Below, piece by piece: positions 1-8,053 of a stretch of 39,240 nucleotides of DNA (the first letter of the stretch is position 1; every line of letters begins with the position of its first letter). The notes under the pieces were generated by a model that saw nothing but the letters and a program-made list of their open reading frames with translations, was not told the DNA's origin and searched no databases. Both the position numbers and the translations under genes were made by a program. Location: assembly GCA_017935225.1 (NCBI GenBank), contig JAGBIA010000127.1:1-39240 (forward strand), read 5' to 3'. Source of the stretch: Clostridia bacterium. Its GTDB lineage: Bacteria > Bacillota > Clostridia > Oscillospirales > CAG-272.

Positions 1-3
1 AAA

Positions 4-25
4 TTCCGCACCCGAAAGTGCGGAA
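4..25 (-). terminator. Hairpin at the window edge, possible terminator
   Basis: An 8-bp perfect inverted repeat (4-11 with 18-25, six-base loop) lies at the extreme left edge. Read on the minus strand it is followed by TTT before the window ends, so the rest of any U-tract cannot be seen. It may be a second terminator behind tRNA-Pro or belong to the neighbouring unit. Confidence 0.4.
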
Positions 26-45
26 AACCCTTGTAAAATAAAGAT

Positions 46-71
46 AAACGGAGGATTTACATCCTCCGTTT
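46..71 (-). terminator. Terminator downstream of tRNA-Pro
   Basis: A 10-bp perfect stem (46-55 with 62-71, loop 56-61) starts four bases beyond the tRNA-Pro CCA end. On the minus strand it is followed by a broken T-rich stretch (ATCTTTATTTT). This is the expected place and form of a weak intrinsic terminator for the single tRNA transcript. Confidence 0.65.
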
Positions 72-74
72 ATT

Positions 75-150
75 TGGTCTGAGTGACAAGACTTGAACTT
101 GCGGCCTCTACCACCCCAAGGTAGCGCGCTCCCAACTGCGCCACACCCAG
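75..150 (-). tRNA. tRNA-Pro (GGG)
   Basis: The minus strand folds into a full cloverleaf: a 7-bp acceptor (CTGGGTG with CACTCAG), D arm GCGC/GCGC, anticodon stem CTACC/GGTAG with loop TTGGGGT, and T arm GCAAG-TTCAAGT-CTTGT. Discriminator A and an encoded CCA follow. The loop places GGG at positions 34-36, reading the Pro codons CCC and CCU. It has its own promoter (168-196) and downstream hairpin. Confidence 0.95.
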
Positions 151-167
151 ATCTTTACGACTTTGAT

Positions 168-196
168 ATTATACCACGCTTTTAGAGAAAAGTCAA
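168..196 (-). promoter_or_regulatory. Promoter of tRNA-Pro
   Basis: On the minus strand, TTGACT (191-196) is separated by exactly 17 bases from TATAAT (168-173). The -10 ends 17 bases before the tRNA 5' end, so a short leader would be trimmed. Nothing else was recognised between here and 396; the stretch is AT-rich with T runs. Confidence 0.85.
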
Positions 197-396
197 GCCT
201 TTTTTGAGAAATTTTTAAAAAAAGTTTTTTTCTTTTTATGAACGTATTTTTATGTAGATCCTTTTGTGTTATAGAGTGCGAGGCGTATATTTTTTGAGAA
301 AAACACGGCATTTCCTTCTTGCATTGGCGGTATGACTATAGTTTGAAAACAGCGGTTGCCATAACGGGTGAAGTTTTGACCTACATGGGTTTCACT

Positions 397-1068
397 TTAT
401 CGAGAGATAAACTGTTCTTGGGCGCTAAGAAATTTTTCTCTTTCTTTTTTGTCCATTGTGTTAAATTTTATAAGCGTTTTCTTTACTTTTCTATCAGAAG
501 TCAGCTTTTTAATTCTTCCTATTTGAATTGGATAGGTGAACAGCAGATGTAGTCCGAAATCTATAAGTACAAGCTTTTTCGCAGAAGAAACAACATCTTT
601 TCTATTCATTGCAAACGCGTCGGAACATTTACAGATATCACCGTTGCAAGATGCTTTGAAAAACATATACGCCATAGGAACAAGTTCGAATAAATCAAAT
701 TTATCGAAGGTTCCGAAAATATATTCTTGGCTTTCTATACGAATAACGTTATCATCCTTTGCATTCGATATGATATACGTGCATCCCACGCGAAGAAGCA
801 TTTTATCGAATACTGAGCACAATGTATTTCCGATCTTTTGAGCAAGTCTATCTTTAAAATTTTGTATTTCCATATCCGAAAAAGCGGATTTATAGTCAGG
901 CATTTTAGGAATAAGCGTCAATTCAAATCTACTGCTCTCAACGTCTATTTCCAACAAATCAGACTGCTTGTCGCTCACGTTTACAACGTAATTGTGGATC
1001 TCGGACCTATCTTTAATTATTACTTCGCAATCATAAGGACTATTCGAAAAATCTAAAGATAATCTCAT
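397..1068 (-). CDS. Hypothetical protein, 223 aa
   Basis: I do not recognise this protein. The start was taken at the ATG at 1068, because AAAGGAGCC sits just upstream. An in-frame ATG further out (1122) would place the start upstream of the promoter -10. The sequence begins MRLSLDFSNSPYDCEV and looks soluble: mixed alpha/beta, no signal peptide, no clear membrane segment, and a Lys/Arg-rich C-terminus. A Cys pair in GDICKCSD lies around residue 146. Codon use is more AT-rich than in the neighbours, hinting at recent acquisition. It is monocistronic, with its own promoter at 1094-1122. The open frame and ribosome site support it being real; function is unknown. Confidence 0.6.
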   Translation of the reverse strand: MRLSLDFSNSPYDCEVIIKDRSEIHNYVVNVSDKQSDLLEIDVESSRFELTLIPKMPDYKSAFSDMEIQNFKDRLAQKIGNTLCSVFDKMLLRVGCTYIISNAKDDNVIRIESQEYIFGTFDKFDLFELVPMAYMFFKASCNGDICKCSDAFAMNRKDVVSSAKKLVLIDFGLHLLFTYPIQIGRIKKLTSDRKVKKTLIKFNTMDKKEREKFLSAQEQFISR

Positions 1069-1093
1069 TTTGGCTCCTTTATGCTTTTGTCTC

Positions 1094-1122
1094 ATTATAT
1101 CACAAATCGGCAGAGAAAACAA
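1094..1122 (-). promoter_or_regulatory. Promoter of the 223-aa hypothetical gene
   Basis: Minus-strand TTGTTT (1117-1122), a 17-base spacer and TATAAT (1094-1099). The -35 element lies inside the loop of the inverted repeat at 1107-1133, an unusual overlap. Confidence 0.6.
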
Positions 1123-1133
1123 TACTCTGCCGA
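1107..1133. terminator. Inverted repeat, possible terminator
   Basis: A 9-bp perfect stem (1107-1115 with 1125-1133) and a 9-base loop. The better T-tract (ATTTTT) is on the plus strand, where no gene needs it; on the minus strand only ATTTG follows. It may weakly end the HTH/split-barrel transcript coming from 1224. The 1134-1223 stretch holds no gene I can support. Confidence 0.4.
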
Positions 1134-1223
1134 ATTTTTGTGTCTATAGATCCTCCGCCAAGAGTATCGCGCCAATGGCGCAACGTAGATTGGTGGATGA
1201 TTTTAGTTACTCTGTCGGTTACG

Positions 1224-1703
1224 TCACGACTCTACCACGCGTTTTCCGCAGATATGCTCGGGTGTGAGTCTGAGGAGCAGTGTAGCCTTTGCAAAGTGCT
1301 CGATCTCGTGCGCTATGTAGCTCTCGTCCTGCGTGAACTTATGCGAGAGCTCGGTTGCGATCTTGATCGTTTTGTCGATATCGTCGATAATCTCGATCCT
1401 TCCGAAAACTATCACGCTTCTGACCGTGAGCGCCCACTCGCTGTCGTTCTCCCGTGTTCCGTTCTCGATGACACAGAATGAGACCTTATCGAACCGTCTG
1501 AGCGCGTCGAGGCGGTGACCTTTTCTTCCGCAGTGGAAATAGATGCATCCGTCCTCTGCTGAGTAATAATGATTCATCGGCATTCCATAAGGGTATCCGT
1601 CGTCCCCGAGGACCGAGAGGATGCCGCGCTTCTCATTTTTGAGCAGCTCGATGCACTCCTCGTGCGCTATCTGTTTGGTTTTTCTCTGTAGCTCTCTGAA
1701 CAT
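1224..1703 (-). CDS. Pyridoxamine 5'-phosphate oxidase-like (NimA-type) flavin-binding protein
   Basis: At 159 residues this is a single FMN-binding split barrel. The N-terminal half has the usual pattern of short NimA/PNPOx relatives: a strand reading RGILSVLGDDGYPYGMPMN (about residues 26-44), then CIYFHCGRKGHRLDALRR (53-70), where Lys/Arg/His residues normally contact the flavin phosphate. A middle strand with WALTVRSVIVFGRIEII follows. Family members bind FMN, haem or F420 and range from nitroreductase-like to sensor roles; the substrate cannot be told here. The start ATG lies two bases after the stop of the membrane HTH gene, so the two are almost certainly one transcript. Confident in fold, unsure of activity. 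Confidence 0.8.
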   Translation of the reverse strand: MFRELQRKTKQIAHEECIELLKNEKRGILSVLGDDGYPYGMPMNHYYSAEDGCIYFHCGRKGHRLDALRRFDKVSFCVIENGTRENDSEWALTVRSVIVFGRIEIIDDIDKTIKIATELSHKFTQDESYIAHEIEHFAKATLLLRLTPEHICGKRVVES

Positions 1704-1705
1704 TT

Positions 1706-2680
1706 TTAACCTTTCTTATTTTCAATGTAATGAAGCACGGCCATGACCGCGCTGTCGAGAACGCCCGCGATCACCCAAACGATCCAGGAAATATGCCACG
1801 CGCTGCCTACGAAGCTCCAGAAGAAATATATCGCGGTGACGATAGCCCAATAGACCGAATGCCCGACACCCGAAAGAGTAGTGCGGTCGGGAGTGCTCTC
1901 TATATATTCTGGATCGTCCTGAAGTCTGCGGATGCTCGCCCACTGAACGCCTGCGTTTATATAGAAATAAACTCCGACGGCGACGGCGAGGAACAAAAAG
2001 CAGAGCGCGAGCACGGATAATAGCTCGTTGTTTGCGAGTGCCGACACGATAATCGGCAGGGGAGAGAAGATCATCAGCATCGTGCCGATAAGATTTGAGC
2101 GGACGTAGACAGGTCTGAATGCCTTCTGCTTCTCGCGGAGAAGTCCGTCAACGCCGTATTCGCGTTCGAAATCGCCTTTTGTGAGGAAGGAGTACTCCGC
2201 GCTCTTGGAGCCGATCGCGATATAAATAGCCACCGCGATGCCGACGAATATGAACATCACGCAGAGTCCGAGCACACCTGCGACAGTATCCGACATATCA
2301 ATTATCTGAAGATCCGACAGCGCACCGAGAAGTATGAGCGGAACTACCGAGAGGATGCAAAGAACAGTCGCAAGTGCGATGTTCTTTGCCGCGCTCTTGC
2401 GCAGACCAAGGTAATCCTGCGCCATACTCAAGGATACCTTATTAGCACTGCTCGGCTCGTTGGGGGTGTATTCCGCATCCTCGATCTCGTCTTTAAGAAG
2501 ATAGTCTGTCGTGACACCGAAGAGAGTCGCGAGCTGGAGTATCTTCTGCAGATCGGGCACGGTCTGCGCGCTCTCCCACTTGGAGACCGCCTGACGCGAG
2601 ACGTTCATCTTCTCGGCAAGCTCTTCTTGTGACCATCCGTTCTTCTTTCTTTGCTGAATTATCTTGTCTGCTAAAATCAT
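1706..2680 (-). CDS. Cro/C1-type HTH regulator with C-terminal membrane domain
   Basis: 324 residues. Positions 1-62 form an XRE/Cro-C1 HTH with the typical WSQEELAEKMNVSRQAVSKWE core (16-36). A short acidic linker (about 64-80) leads to six predicted membrane helices near 100-122, 133-156, 195-214, 220-242, 274-292 and 297-317. Such membrane-tethered XRE regulators are common in Firmicutes and are often placed next to the gene they control. Here the downstream partner is the split-barrel protein. Ribosome site AAGGAAAGG lies 9 bases upstream. It probably senses a membrane or small-molecule cue and represses its own operon, but no operator was identified. Confidence 0.85.
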   Translation of the reverse strand: MILADKIIQQRKKNGWSQEELAEKMNVSRQAVSKWESAQTVPDLQKILQLATLFGVTTDYLLKDEIEDAEYTPNEPSSANKVSLSMAQDYLGLRKSAAKNIALATVLCILSVVPLILLGALSDLQIIDMSDTVAGVLGLCVMFIFVGIAVAIYIAIGSKSAEYSFLTKGDFEREYGVDGLLREKQKAFRPVYVRSNLIGTMLMIFSPLPIIVSALANNELLSVLALCFLFLAVAVGVYFYINAGVQWASIRRLQDDPEYIESTPDRTTLSGVGHSVYWAIVTAIYFFWSFVGSAWHISWIVWVIAGVLDSAVMAVLHYIENKKG

Positions 2681-2726
2681 TTTTCAATACCTTTCCTTGT
2701 TTGTCGTCGGTTCTAACCGCAAGGCT

Positions 2727-2755
2727 ATTATAGCATCTTTGCACGCGAAAATCCA
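2727..2755 (-). promoter_or_regulatory. Putative promoter of the HTH/split-barrel operon
   Basis: Minus-strand TATAAT (2727-2732) with a poor -35, TGGATT (2750-2755), at 17-base spacing. A consensus TTGACA at 2775-2780 is too far away to pair with it. The weak -35 would suit a regulated promoter. Confidence 0.5.
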
Positions 2756-2777
2756 CCAACCGATAGCTTGCAATTTG

Positions 2778-3305
2778 TCAAATGGCGGTTGCATTTGCTC
2801 TTTTTATTGAAAAATATACGCAATTGTGTGATTTTCCGCGATAATCTATACTGTCAACTTTGGATAGGCGAGTCATACCGCATTTTTCCATAACTCGTAT
2901 ACTTGCGGCATTTTCCTCAAATGCACCGGCTATGATCTCGTCAAATCCGCGCTCCCAAAGGTAGTCGATCATAGCTTTGAGAGCTTCGGTCGCATAACCT
3001 TTTGAATGGAAGGCTGGGTGTATGGCATATCCAAGCTCGATAGAGCTATTGGTGATCTCGGTATCGTTGATGATCCCGATGAGCTTATTTTTTAAATATA
3101 TTCCGCGAACGTATTTGTCGCCGCGTTCCGACATAACGCGTATGCGTTCAAAAAGCTCGTGCGCACTCGCGTCGTCGTCGAGATCGGGGAGCATATACGT
3201 AGCCTTAACTTGCTTATGCCTGAATATTTCAATGAGATCGTCAGCGTCTTCGGATCTTATGCGATCAAGCGTAAGACGATCTGTTTTTATGGTGGTGTTT
3301 GTCAT
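2778..3305 (-). CDS. GNAT family N-acetyltransferase (RimJ/RimL-like)
   Basis: 175 residues from the ATG at 3305, preferred over an upstream in-frame ATG because AAGGAAG precedes it and it overlaps the NUDIX stop as ATGA. The acetyl-CoA pyrophosphate loop appears as HSKGYATEAL (100-109). The C-terminal ENAASIRVMEKCGM (131-144) is typical of the RimJ/RimL group that modifies N-terminal or side-chain amines of proteins and small molecules. The opening TDRLTLDRIRSEDADDL also fits that group. It is the last gene of the operon that begins at 6040. Substrate unknown; family placement is secure. Confidence 0.85.
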   Translation of the reverse strand: MTNTTIKTDRLTLDRIRSEDADDLIEIFRHKQVKATYMLPDLDDDASAHELFERIRVMSERGDKYVRGIYLKNKLIGIINDTEITNSSIELGYAIHPAFHSKGYATEALKAMIDYLWERGFDEIIAGAFEENAASIRVMEKCGMTRLSKVDSIDYRGKSHNCVYFSIKRANATAI

Positions 3306-3766
3306 TTTGTCTTCCTTTTCGATTCTGCCCATTTCATAAGTGGACGGAATATCGGAGGAGATATATTTTTAGGAAGATCATCGGCAGCGAAGAATTCAAG
3401 AGCTTCAACTTCATCGGGTTGCGCTATCAGCTCTCCTGAATAGTCACGGCAGATGTATACAATGTCTATATTAGATACTTCGTCACCGTTTGGATAAATA
3501 TAGTGAGTGTCGGGTCCCGAAAAAACTCCAAAAAGTTCAAGGGAATTTGCTGTAAGTCCTGTTTCCTCAAAAAGTTCACGCTTTGCGGCATCTTCTACTA
3601 CTTCATCAAGTTCTACAGAACCGCCGGCGTATCCCCAAGCATGATTGTCAGCGCGTCTCTGCAAGAGAATTCTACCCAACTCATCTTCGACAATGACACT
3701 TGCACCCACTTGCAAAAGAGTGCGATGTCCAACGATCTGTCTAAGATCCATAATGTAACTTGACAT
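3302..3766 (-). CDS. NUDIX hydrolase
   Basis: 154 residues. The NUDIX box runs from about residue 49 to 71: Gly, then GSVELDE, then RELFEETGL, with all the metal-binding Glu residues. It is of the MutT/NUDIX type that cleaves nucleoside-diphosphate-linked compounds, here with a close match to the 'LLQRR...WGYAGGSVE' layout of housecleaning enzymes. AGGAGG lies 7 bases before the ATG. It overlaps the GNAT gene by 4 bases and follows the AlkD fusion by 28. Substrate cannot be predicted from sequence. Confidence 0.88.
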   Translation of the reverse strand: MSSYIMDLRQIVGHRTLLQVGASVIVEDELGRILLQRRADNHAWGYAGGSVELDEVVEDAAKRELFEETGLTANSLELFGVFSGPDTHYIYPNGDEVSNIDIVYICRDYSGELIAQPDEVEALEFFAADDLPKNISPPIFRPLMKWAESKRKTK

Positions 3767-3794
3767 ATTTGCCTCCTAAGACATCTTATACGGA

Positions 3795-4946
3795 TTATTT
3801 GTGTTTTTTAAGATACTGTTTTTGATCATCAGTAAGTCTATAGCTCTCGCATGCCTTCTGTATCGTCTTTGCGTGCGTCCACGCATCAAGTCGGCGCTCT
3901 GCGACGTAGGGAAGCGTAGCGCCCCAATTTTTCGCGAGCGCGGTCGCAAAGTACCACGCGACCATCATCCTTATATAGTATTCCTCACGTGTGACACCCG
4001 CCACGAGCTCGTGTGTCTCGGGAGTGAGAGCGTCGCCAAGGTAGTAGAGCATGAGGCACTCTATTGCAAATCGGACGGTGTATTCGTGGGGAGAGGTGAG
4101 CCATCTCCTGATATGCTCAAGCAAGAGCGGCTTATTCTTTGTCAGAACCTTCGGTCTGAGCGAGTCACAGCTTGCCCAATTGTCGATATGCGGCAGAAAA
4201 CGCTCAAGCTCGCAAAGGCAGGTGTCGATATCTGATATTTGCTCGATAAGAAACGCGTGCAGATGCTGTTCTTCGAGATATTCGTGGCGGCACTCAAGCA
4301 AAAAGTCCTTGGCTCTGCCGTCACGCGCAAGCGTCTTTGCGTATTTGCGCAGGATGGGCACGCGCACTCCTATGATCTGCTCGGGGCTCTTTGTAGGAGT
4401 CAGCGAGGCAGAGAAGAGGCGGTATTTTTCCTCGCCCATCGAAATAAGCTCGTTTTGAATGTCAAGCCGCGTCAGATACGCGTCGATCTCCTCGTGCGAA
4501 TGAAAAACGGTCAGTTTCTTGTCGTTGTGGGCATTAAGAAGCTCGAGCAGGCGCGGGCGCGCAGTTTCGCTGAAGTTCTTTATGTACTCGGTGAACTCGG
4601 GATCTTCTTCGGTCTCTATCCACGGCATATCAGGGCGCACCTGACCTCTTCTGCGCCGCACACCCTCAAGGCAGAGCTCGGTAGGCATATCAAGAAAGAA
4701 GACAGTGTCGCAAGCCTCAAGCCGCATCGGCAGAGTAGCGCTGTAGTTGCCGTCGATTATCCACTCGTCGCCACGGAGCACCTCGCGCACTCTCTCGCAA
4801 AGAGTCTCGCGCGACACCGTGGTCTTGTCTGCGTTCCAGAAGAGCATATCGAGGTGACAGAGCGGCAGAGAGGTGCGCTGATGAAGCTCGCGAGCAAAGC
4901 TGCTCTTTCCGCCGCCCGGGCAGCCGATTATCGGTACCTTTTTCAT
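3795..4946 (-). CDS. Adenylate-kinase-like P-loop domain fused to AlkD-family DNA alkylation repair domain
   Basis: 383 residues in one open frame with two domains. Residues 1-160 resemble the small adenylate-kinase-like NTPases called topology-modulation/FlaR proteins: P-loop GCPGGGKSS (8-16), CHLDMLFW (30-37), WIIDGNYS (62-69) and the RRRRG lid (97-101). Residues 162-383 match the COG4912 AlkD-like family of HEAT repeats: GVRVPILRKYAK (193-204), then LHAFLIEQI, the DNWASCDSLRPKV block, YTVRFAIECLM, and MMVAWYFATALAK. AlkD relatives excise bulky or cationic alkyl bases without base flipping. The two families normally occur as separate proteins. There is no stop or slippery site at the join near residue 161. 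It starts 2 bases after the SGNH hydrolase stop. Confidence 0.85.
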   Translation of the reverse strand: MKKVPIIGCPGGGKSSFARELHQRTSLPLCHLDMLFWNADKTTVSRETLCERVREVLRGDEWIIDGNYSATLPMRLEACDTVFFLDMPTELCLEGVRRRRGQVRPDMPWIETEEDPEFTEYIKNFSETARPRLLELLNAHNDKKLTVFHSHEEIDAYLTRLDIQNELISMGEEKYRLFSASLTPTKSPEQIIGVRVPILRKYAKTLARDGRAKDFLLECRHEYLEEQHLHAFLIEQISDIDTCLCELERFLPHIDNWASCDSLRPKVLTKNKPLLLEHIRRWLTSPHEYTVRFAIECLMLYYLGDALTPETHELVAGVTREEYYIRMMVAWYFATALAKNWGATLPYVAERRLDAWTHAKTIQKACESYRLTDDQKQYLKKHK

Positions 4947-4948
4947 TT

Positions 4949-6040
4949 TTAAAAGAGATTTTGCGTCATCGCGCGCTCAAGCTCTGCCGTGATAGCATCA
5001 GCCATAAGCGCAAAGCCGAGATCGTTCGGGTGGCAGGAGTCGACCGTGCACATATTCTGGTAAGGACCGCGGAATATCGACGCGCCGTCGATGTAATACA
5101 CGTTCTTATCCCCATTGGCACGCGCACGGCAGAAGCTCTCGTATACTACCTCACGGCGCGCGAGATTTGAGTTGTAGTCGTTGTCAAGGTCGCACTTCGA
5201 GAGCATAATATAGGGAATGTCGGGGTGTGCGGCGCGGATCTTTTCATACATCTTGTAGTGAGTTGCGCTCAGATGCGCGCGGCTCGGGGAATTGTGGTCG
5301 TAGTCGCAGACGAAAGCCGAGATGTCGAGAGATGCCATATAGTCGACGATGGCGTCCTCGCCGCGACCGTTGCCCGAAAATCCGAGATTGATGTAGTCGA
5401 AGTTAGTCCTGCGGCAGACCACGTTCTGATAGATATTGCCCGATCGCGAAGCGCATCCGCCCTGAGTTATCGAGCTACCGTAGTAGAGAATGGGAGCGGC
5501 ATCGCGGTAGCGAAGCCCCTCGCCGAGCGTCGCGTCTTCGCTAATTCCTACCCAAAGCTCGTCAACTCCGCTGTAGGAAGGAAAGTTTATGGTGAAATAA
5601 CGGAGCTTTTTGCTGCCCAAGTCGATCTTCGACTCGTAGCCCGCGTCGGTCGTGTGCCACGGGGGCATAAAGGTGCGCACGTATCTGCTCTCAGCACCGT
5701 CGGGTGAATCGATGAAAAGGTCAAATCCTGCCGCACCACTTGCGGGCATATGGGAAAAGAGCGAGATCGAGTTCATTTTAGTTTTGATGCATACAAAAGG
5801 CGAGTCGGTGCAAAAGCGCACTCTGCCGCCTGACGTGTGCTTTGCGAGTGCGGCAACACCGTCGCTCGTCGCCGCCGCTACCTCTGCGGGAAGACGGCGG
5901 AAGTGAGGCTGATCTTTGTAGTCGTACAGACCGTAGACACGGAAGGGCTCGCGGCGCACGTCATAAAAGTATATGCCGTCCTTTACGAGCGTTGTTTCGA
6001 CCGAAAGATTCTTATCTATTTTTGAAATATCGTTGCTCAT
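4949..6040 (-). CDS. SGNH/GDSL-family hydrolase (two-domain esterase)
   Basis: 363 residues, no signal peptide. The N-terminal 180 residues are a beta-rich domain of the kind that precedes many bacterial GDSL esterases. The catalytic half starts at ILYYGSSITQGG (185-196; Ser190 in the GxS position). Block II is NLGFSGNGRGE (218-228), block III DYDHN (246-250), and block V VDSCHPND (333-340) supplies Asp334 and His337. Such proteins deacetylate sugars or other acyl esters. Lack of an export signal points to a cytoplasmic, perhaps glycoside-derived, substrate. GGGAGGAATATTACAT precedes the ATG. First gene of the operon running to 2778, with its own promoter. Confidence 0.85.
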   Translation of the reverse strand: MSNDISKIDKNLSVETTLVKDGIYFYDVRREPFRVYGLYDYKDQPHFRRLPAEVAAATSDGVAALAKHTSGGRVRFCTDSPFVCIKTKMNSISLFSHMPASGAAGFDLFIDSPDGAESRYVRTFMPPWHTTDAGYESKIDLGSKKLRYFTINFPSYSGVDELWVGISEDATLGEGLRYRDAAPILYYGSSITQGGCASRSGNIYQNVVCRRTNFDYINLGFSGNGRGEDAIVDYMASLDISAFVCDYDHNSPSRAHLSATHYKMYEKIRAAHPDIPYIMLSKCDLDNDYNSNLARREVVYESFCRARANGDKNVYYIDGASIFRGPYQNMCTVDSCHPNDLGFALMADAITAELERAMTQNLF

Positions 6041-6076
6041 ATGTAATATTCCTCCCCAAAATTTTTCTACGTTTAC

Positions 6077-6105
6077 ATTATATCACCGCCGCACGAAAAT
6101 TTCAA
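6077..6105 (-). promoter_or_regulatory. Promoter of the SGNH/AlkD/NUDIX/GNAT operon
   Basis: Minus-strand TTGAAA (6100-6105), 17 bases, TATAAT (6077-6082). It is divergent from the plus-strand promoter at 6147-6175; 41 bases separate the two -35 elements. Confidence 0.85.
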
Positions 6106-6146
6106 CGGCTTTGTCACAAAAAGTTGCAAAAGGGCGCTTTCGGTAA

Positions 6147-6175
6147 TTGACAAAAGAAATTTTTTGCTGTATAAT
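6147..6175 (+). promoter_or_regulatory. Promoter of the EEP/VTT/tdk/udk operon
   Basis: Perfect consensus TTGACA (6147-6152), 17-base spacer and TATAAT (6170-6175). This is likely a strong vegetative promoter. Confidence 0.92.
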
Positions 6176-6218
6176 TAGAGTTGGATGAAGATTATTCTTT
6201 GAACGGAGGGAGGGGCAT

Positions 6219-7295
6219 ATGAAAAAGCTCTTTTTAACACTTAAAATTCTGGCAGCCGTGATCGCCGTTCTTTTTGTCGTCGTGCTTGCGTATCTGCTTT
6301 ACGTTATATGCAGCTACGAACGGCTTCCCGATAAGCTTGATTGCAACATCGACCGTGCCGAGTGCGGAGAGCGTGCAGAGCTTGGTAAGGAATACACCAT
6401 CGTCACGCAGAACATCGGTTTTGGCGCGTATACACCTGAGTTTACATTCTTTATGGACGGCGGAGAGGAGTCGAGAGCCGAGAGCCTTGATAGCGTTCTT
6501 GACTGCATCGACAAGGCGGGGGACAGAATAGAGTCGCTCTCGCCCGATTTCGTGCTTTTCCAAGAGGTAGATCTTGACTCTACCAGAAGCTTTCACACCG
6601 ATCAGTACGCGTTGCTGCGCGAGCGATTCGGTGCATACTGCTCGACCTATGCGCAGAACTACGACTCGGCATATCTTATGTATCCCATCTTCGAGCCGCA
6701 CGGCGCTTCAAAAAGCTCGCTTGCGACCTTCAGCAATATCAATATCACATCCTCAATGCGACGCAGTCTGCCGATATCCACCTCGTTTTCAAAGTTTCTC
6801 GACCTTGACAGATGCTACAGCGTGAGCAGAATTGAGGTGGAGGGCGGCAAGGAGCTTCTGCTCTATAACGTGCATTCCTCCGCGTACGGCGGAAACGACG
6901 AGATAAGACACGCGCAGATGACTATGCTGCTTGAGGATATGGAGAGCGAGTATAAGAAGGGCAACTATATCGTCTGCGGCGGCGACTTCAATCACGATTT
7001 CACGGGTAACTCGGTGCTTGATCTCAACGGTTACGAGGAGGAGCACGGCTGGGCTCAGCCTTTTCCTGCGGAGTATATACCGGAGGGCTTCTCGCGGTGC
7101 ATAGATTACAAGGACGGTGCGCTTGTGCCGACCTGCCGCAACTGCGATATTCCGTACGAAGAGGGTAACTTTGCGCTCATCGTCGACGGATTTATAGTTT
7201 CGGATAACGTAGAGTGTATTGAGGTCGAGAATATCGACACCGACTTCGAATACTCCGACCACGCGCCCGTGCGTATGGTGTTCAAGCTCAAATAA
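6219..7295 (+). CDS. Membrane-anchored endonuclease/exonuclease/phosphatase-family protein
   Basis: 358 residues. One N-terminal hydrophobic segment (about 8-31) without a cleavage site suggests an anchor with the enzyme outside. The EEP fold is clear: TQNIGFG (63-69), LFQEVD (113-118; metal-binding Glu116), YNVHS (216-220), GGDFNHDF (254-261) and terminal SDHAP (346-350) with the catalytic Asp-His. The superfamily covers nucleases, sphingomyelinase-like and inositol-phosphate phosphatases; a phosphodiesterase or lipid headgroup substrate is more likely for a membrane-anchored form. CGGAGGGAGGGG precedes the ATG. The next gene begins 19 bases downstream. Confidence 0.85.
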   Translation: MKKLFLTLKILAAVIAVLFVVVLAYLLYVICSYERLPDKLDCNIDRAECGERAELGKEYTIVTQNIGFGAYTPEFTFFMDGGEESRAESLDSVLDCIDKAGDRIESLSPDFVLFQEVDLDSTRSFHTDQYALLRERFGAYCSTYAQNYDSAYLMYPIFEPHGASKSSLATFSNINITSSMRRSLPISTSFSKFLDLDRCYSVSRIEVEGGKELLLYNVHSSAYGGNDEIRHAQMTMLLEDMESEYKKGNYIVCGGDFNHDFTGNSVLDLNGYEEEHGWAQPFPAEYIPEGFSRCIDYKDGALVPTCRNCDIPYEEGNFALIVDGFIVSDNVECIEVENIDTDFEYSDHAPVRMVFKLK

Positions 7296-7314
7296 TTTAT
7301 ATTGGAGACACAAG

Positions 7315-8052
7315 GTGAGAGGTTTTCTCGTAAAAAATAAGAAGCTGATACTCAACGCGATCATACTTCTTATGATATTTTTGCTTATATCCTTAGTCTC
7401 GCTGTTGATACTGTGGGCTTTCGACGTGGTCTATCTTGACGACGGCATACAGATCAATATCGAGATGTTCGAGCGCTTTCGCAGCTCGTGGTACGGAAAT
7501 CTTATAATCCTCGGCGTGCAGGTCGTGCTGACAACATTACTTTGCTTCGTGCCGGGATTTTCAATGGCATTCATAATGCTCGTTCAGACGCTTTACGCGT
7601 CGGTCTGGCAGGCTTTCTTTATAGCCTTTGCGGGAGTTATGCTATCGAGCCTTATTATGTACCTTACGGGCAGATTTGGCGGATACAGACTCTGCAAGAA
7701 AATACTCGGAGAGAAGGATTGCGAGCGCGCATCCGAGCTTCTTAACCATAAGGGCGCGGTATTCTTTCCGCTTATGATGATGTTCCCGATGTTTCCAGAC
7801 GACGCGCTGGTTATGGTCGCGGGAACGCTGAGAATGTCGCTCAAATGGTTCATACCGTCGATAGTATTCGGCAGAGGTATCGGTGTGGTCACGATAGTCT
7901 TCGGACTCGGCACGGTGCCATACGATAAATTTACGACACCTTGGCATTGGATAGGTTTTATTTCTGCCTGCGCGGTATTTTTGGTGGCGGTGTTCTACGC
8001 GGCTTACAGATTTAACAAATATTTAGAGAAGAGAAACAAAAAAGAGGACTGA
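7315..8052 (+). CDS. VTT-domain (TVP38/TMEM64, DedA-like) membrane protein
   Basis: 245 residues from a GTG start at 7315, chosen because TTGGAGA lies 9 bases upstream and any earlier in-frame start would run back into the EEP gene. A helix at about 11-37 and several further membrane helices surround the VTT core. The diagnostic segment is FPMFPDDALVMVAGTLRMS (157-175), followed by FGRGIGV. TVP38/DedA proteins move or scramble lipids and maintain envelope homeostasis; some handle undecaprenyl phosphate. Its position after a surface phosphodiesterase suggests a shared envelope role (inference). Confidence 0.85.
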   Translation: MRGFLVKNKKLILNAIILLMIFLLISLVSLLILWAFDVVYLDDGIQINIEMFERFRSSWYGNLIILGVQVVLTTLLCFVPGFSMAFIMLVQTLYASVWQAFFIAFAGVMLSSLIMYLTGRFGGYRLCKKILGEKDCERASELLNHKGAVFFPLMMMFPMFPDDALVMVAGTLRMSLKWFIPSIVFGRGIGVVTIVFGLGTVPYDKFTTPWHWIGFISACAVFLVAVFYAAYRFNKYLEKRNKKED

Positions 8053-8053
8053 T

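Noticed and set aside
319..552. 77-codon plus-strand frame at the left side
   Set aside because: Overlaps the 3' end of the 223-aa gene on the other strand and has no ribosome site.
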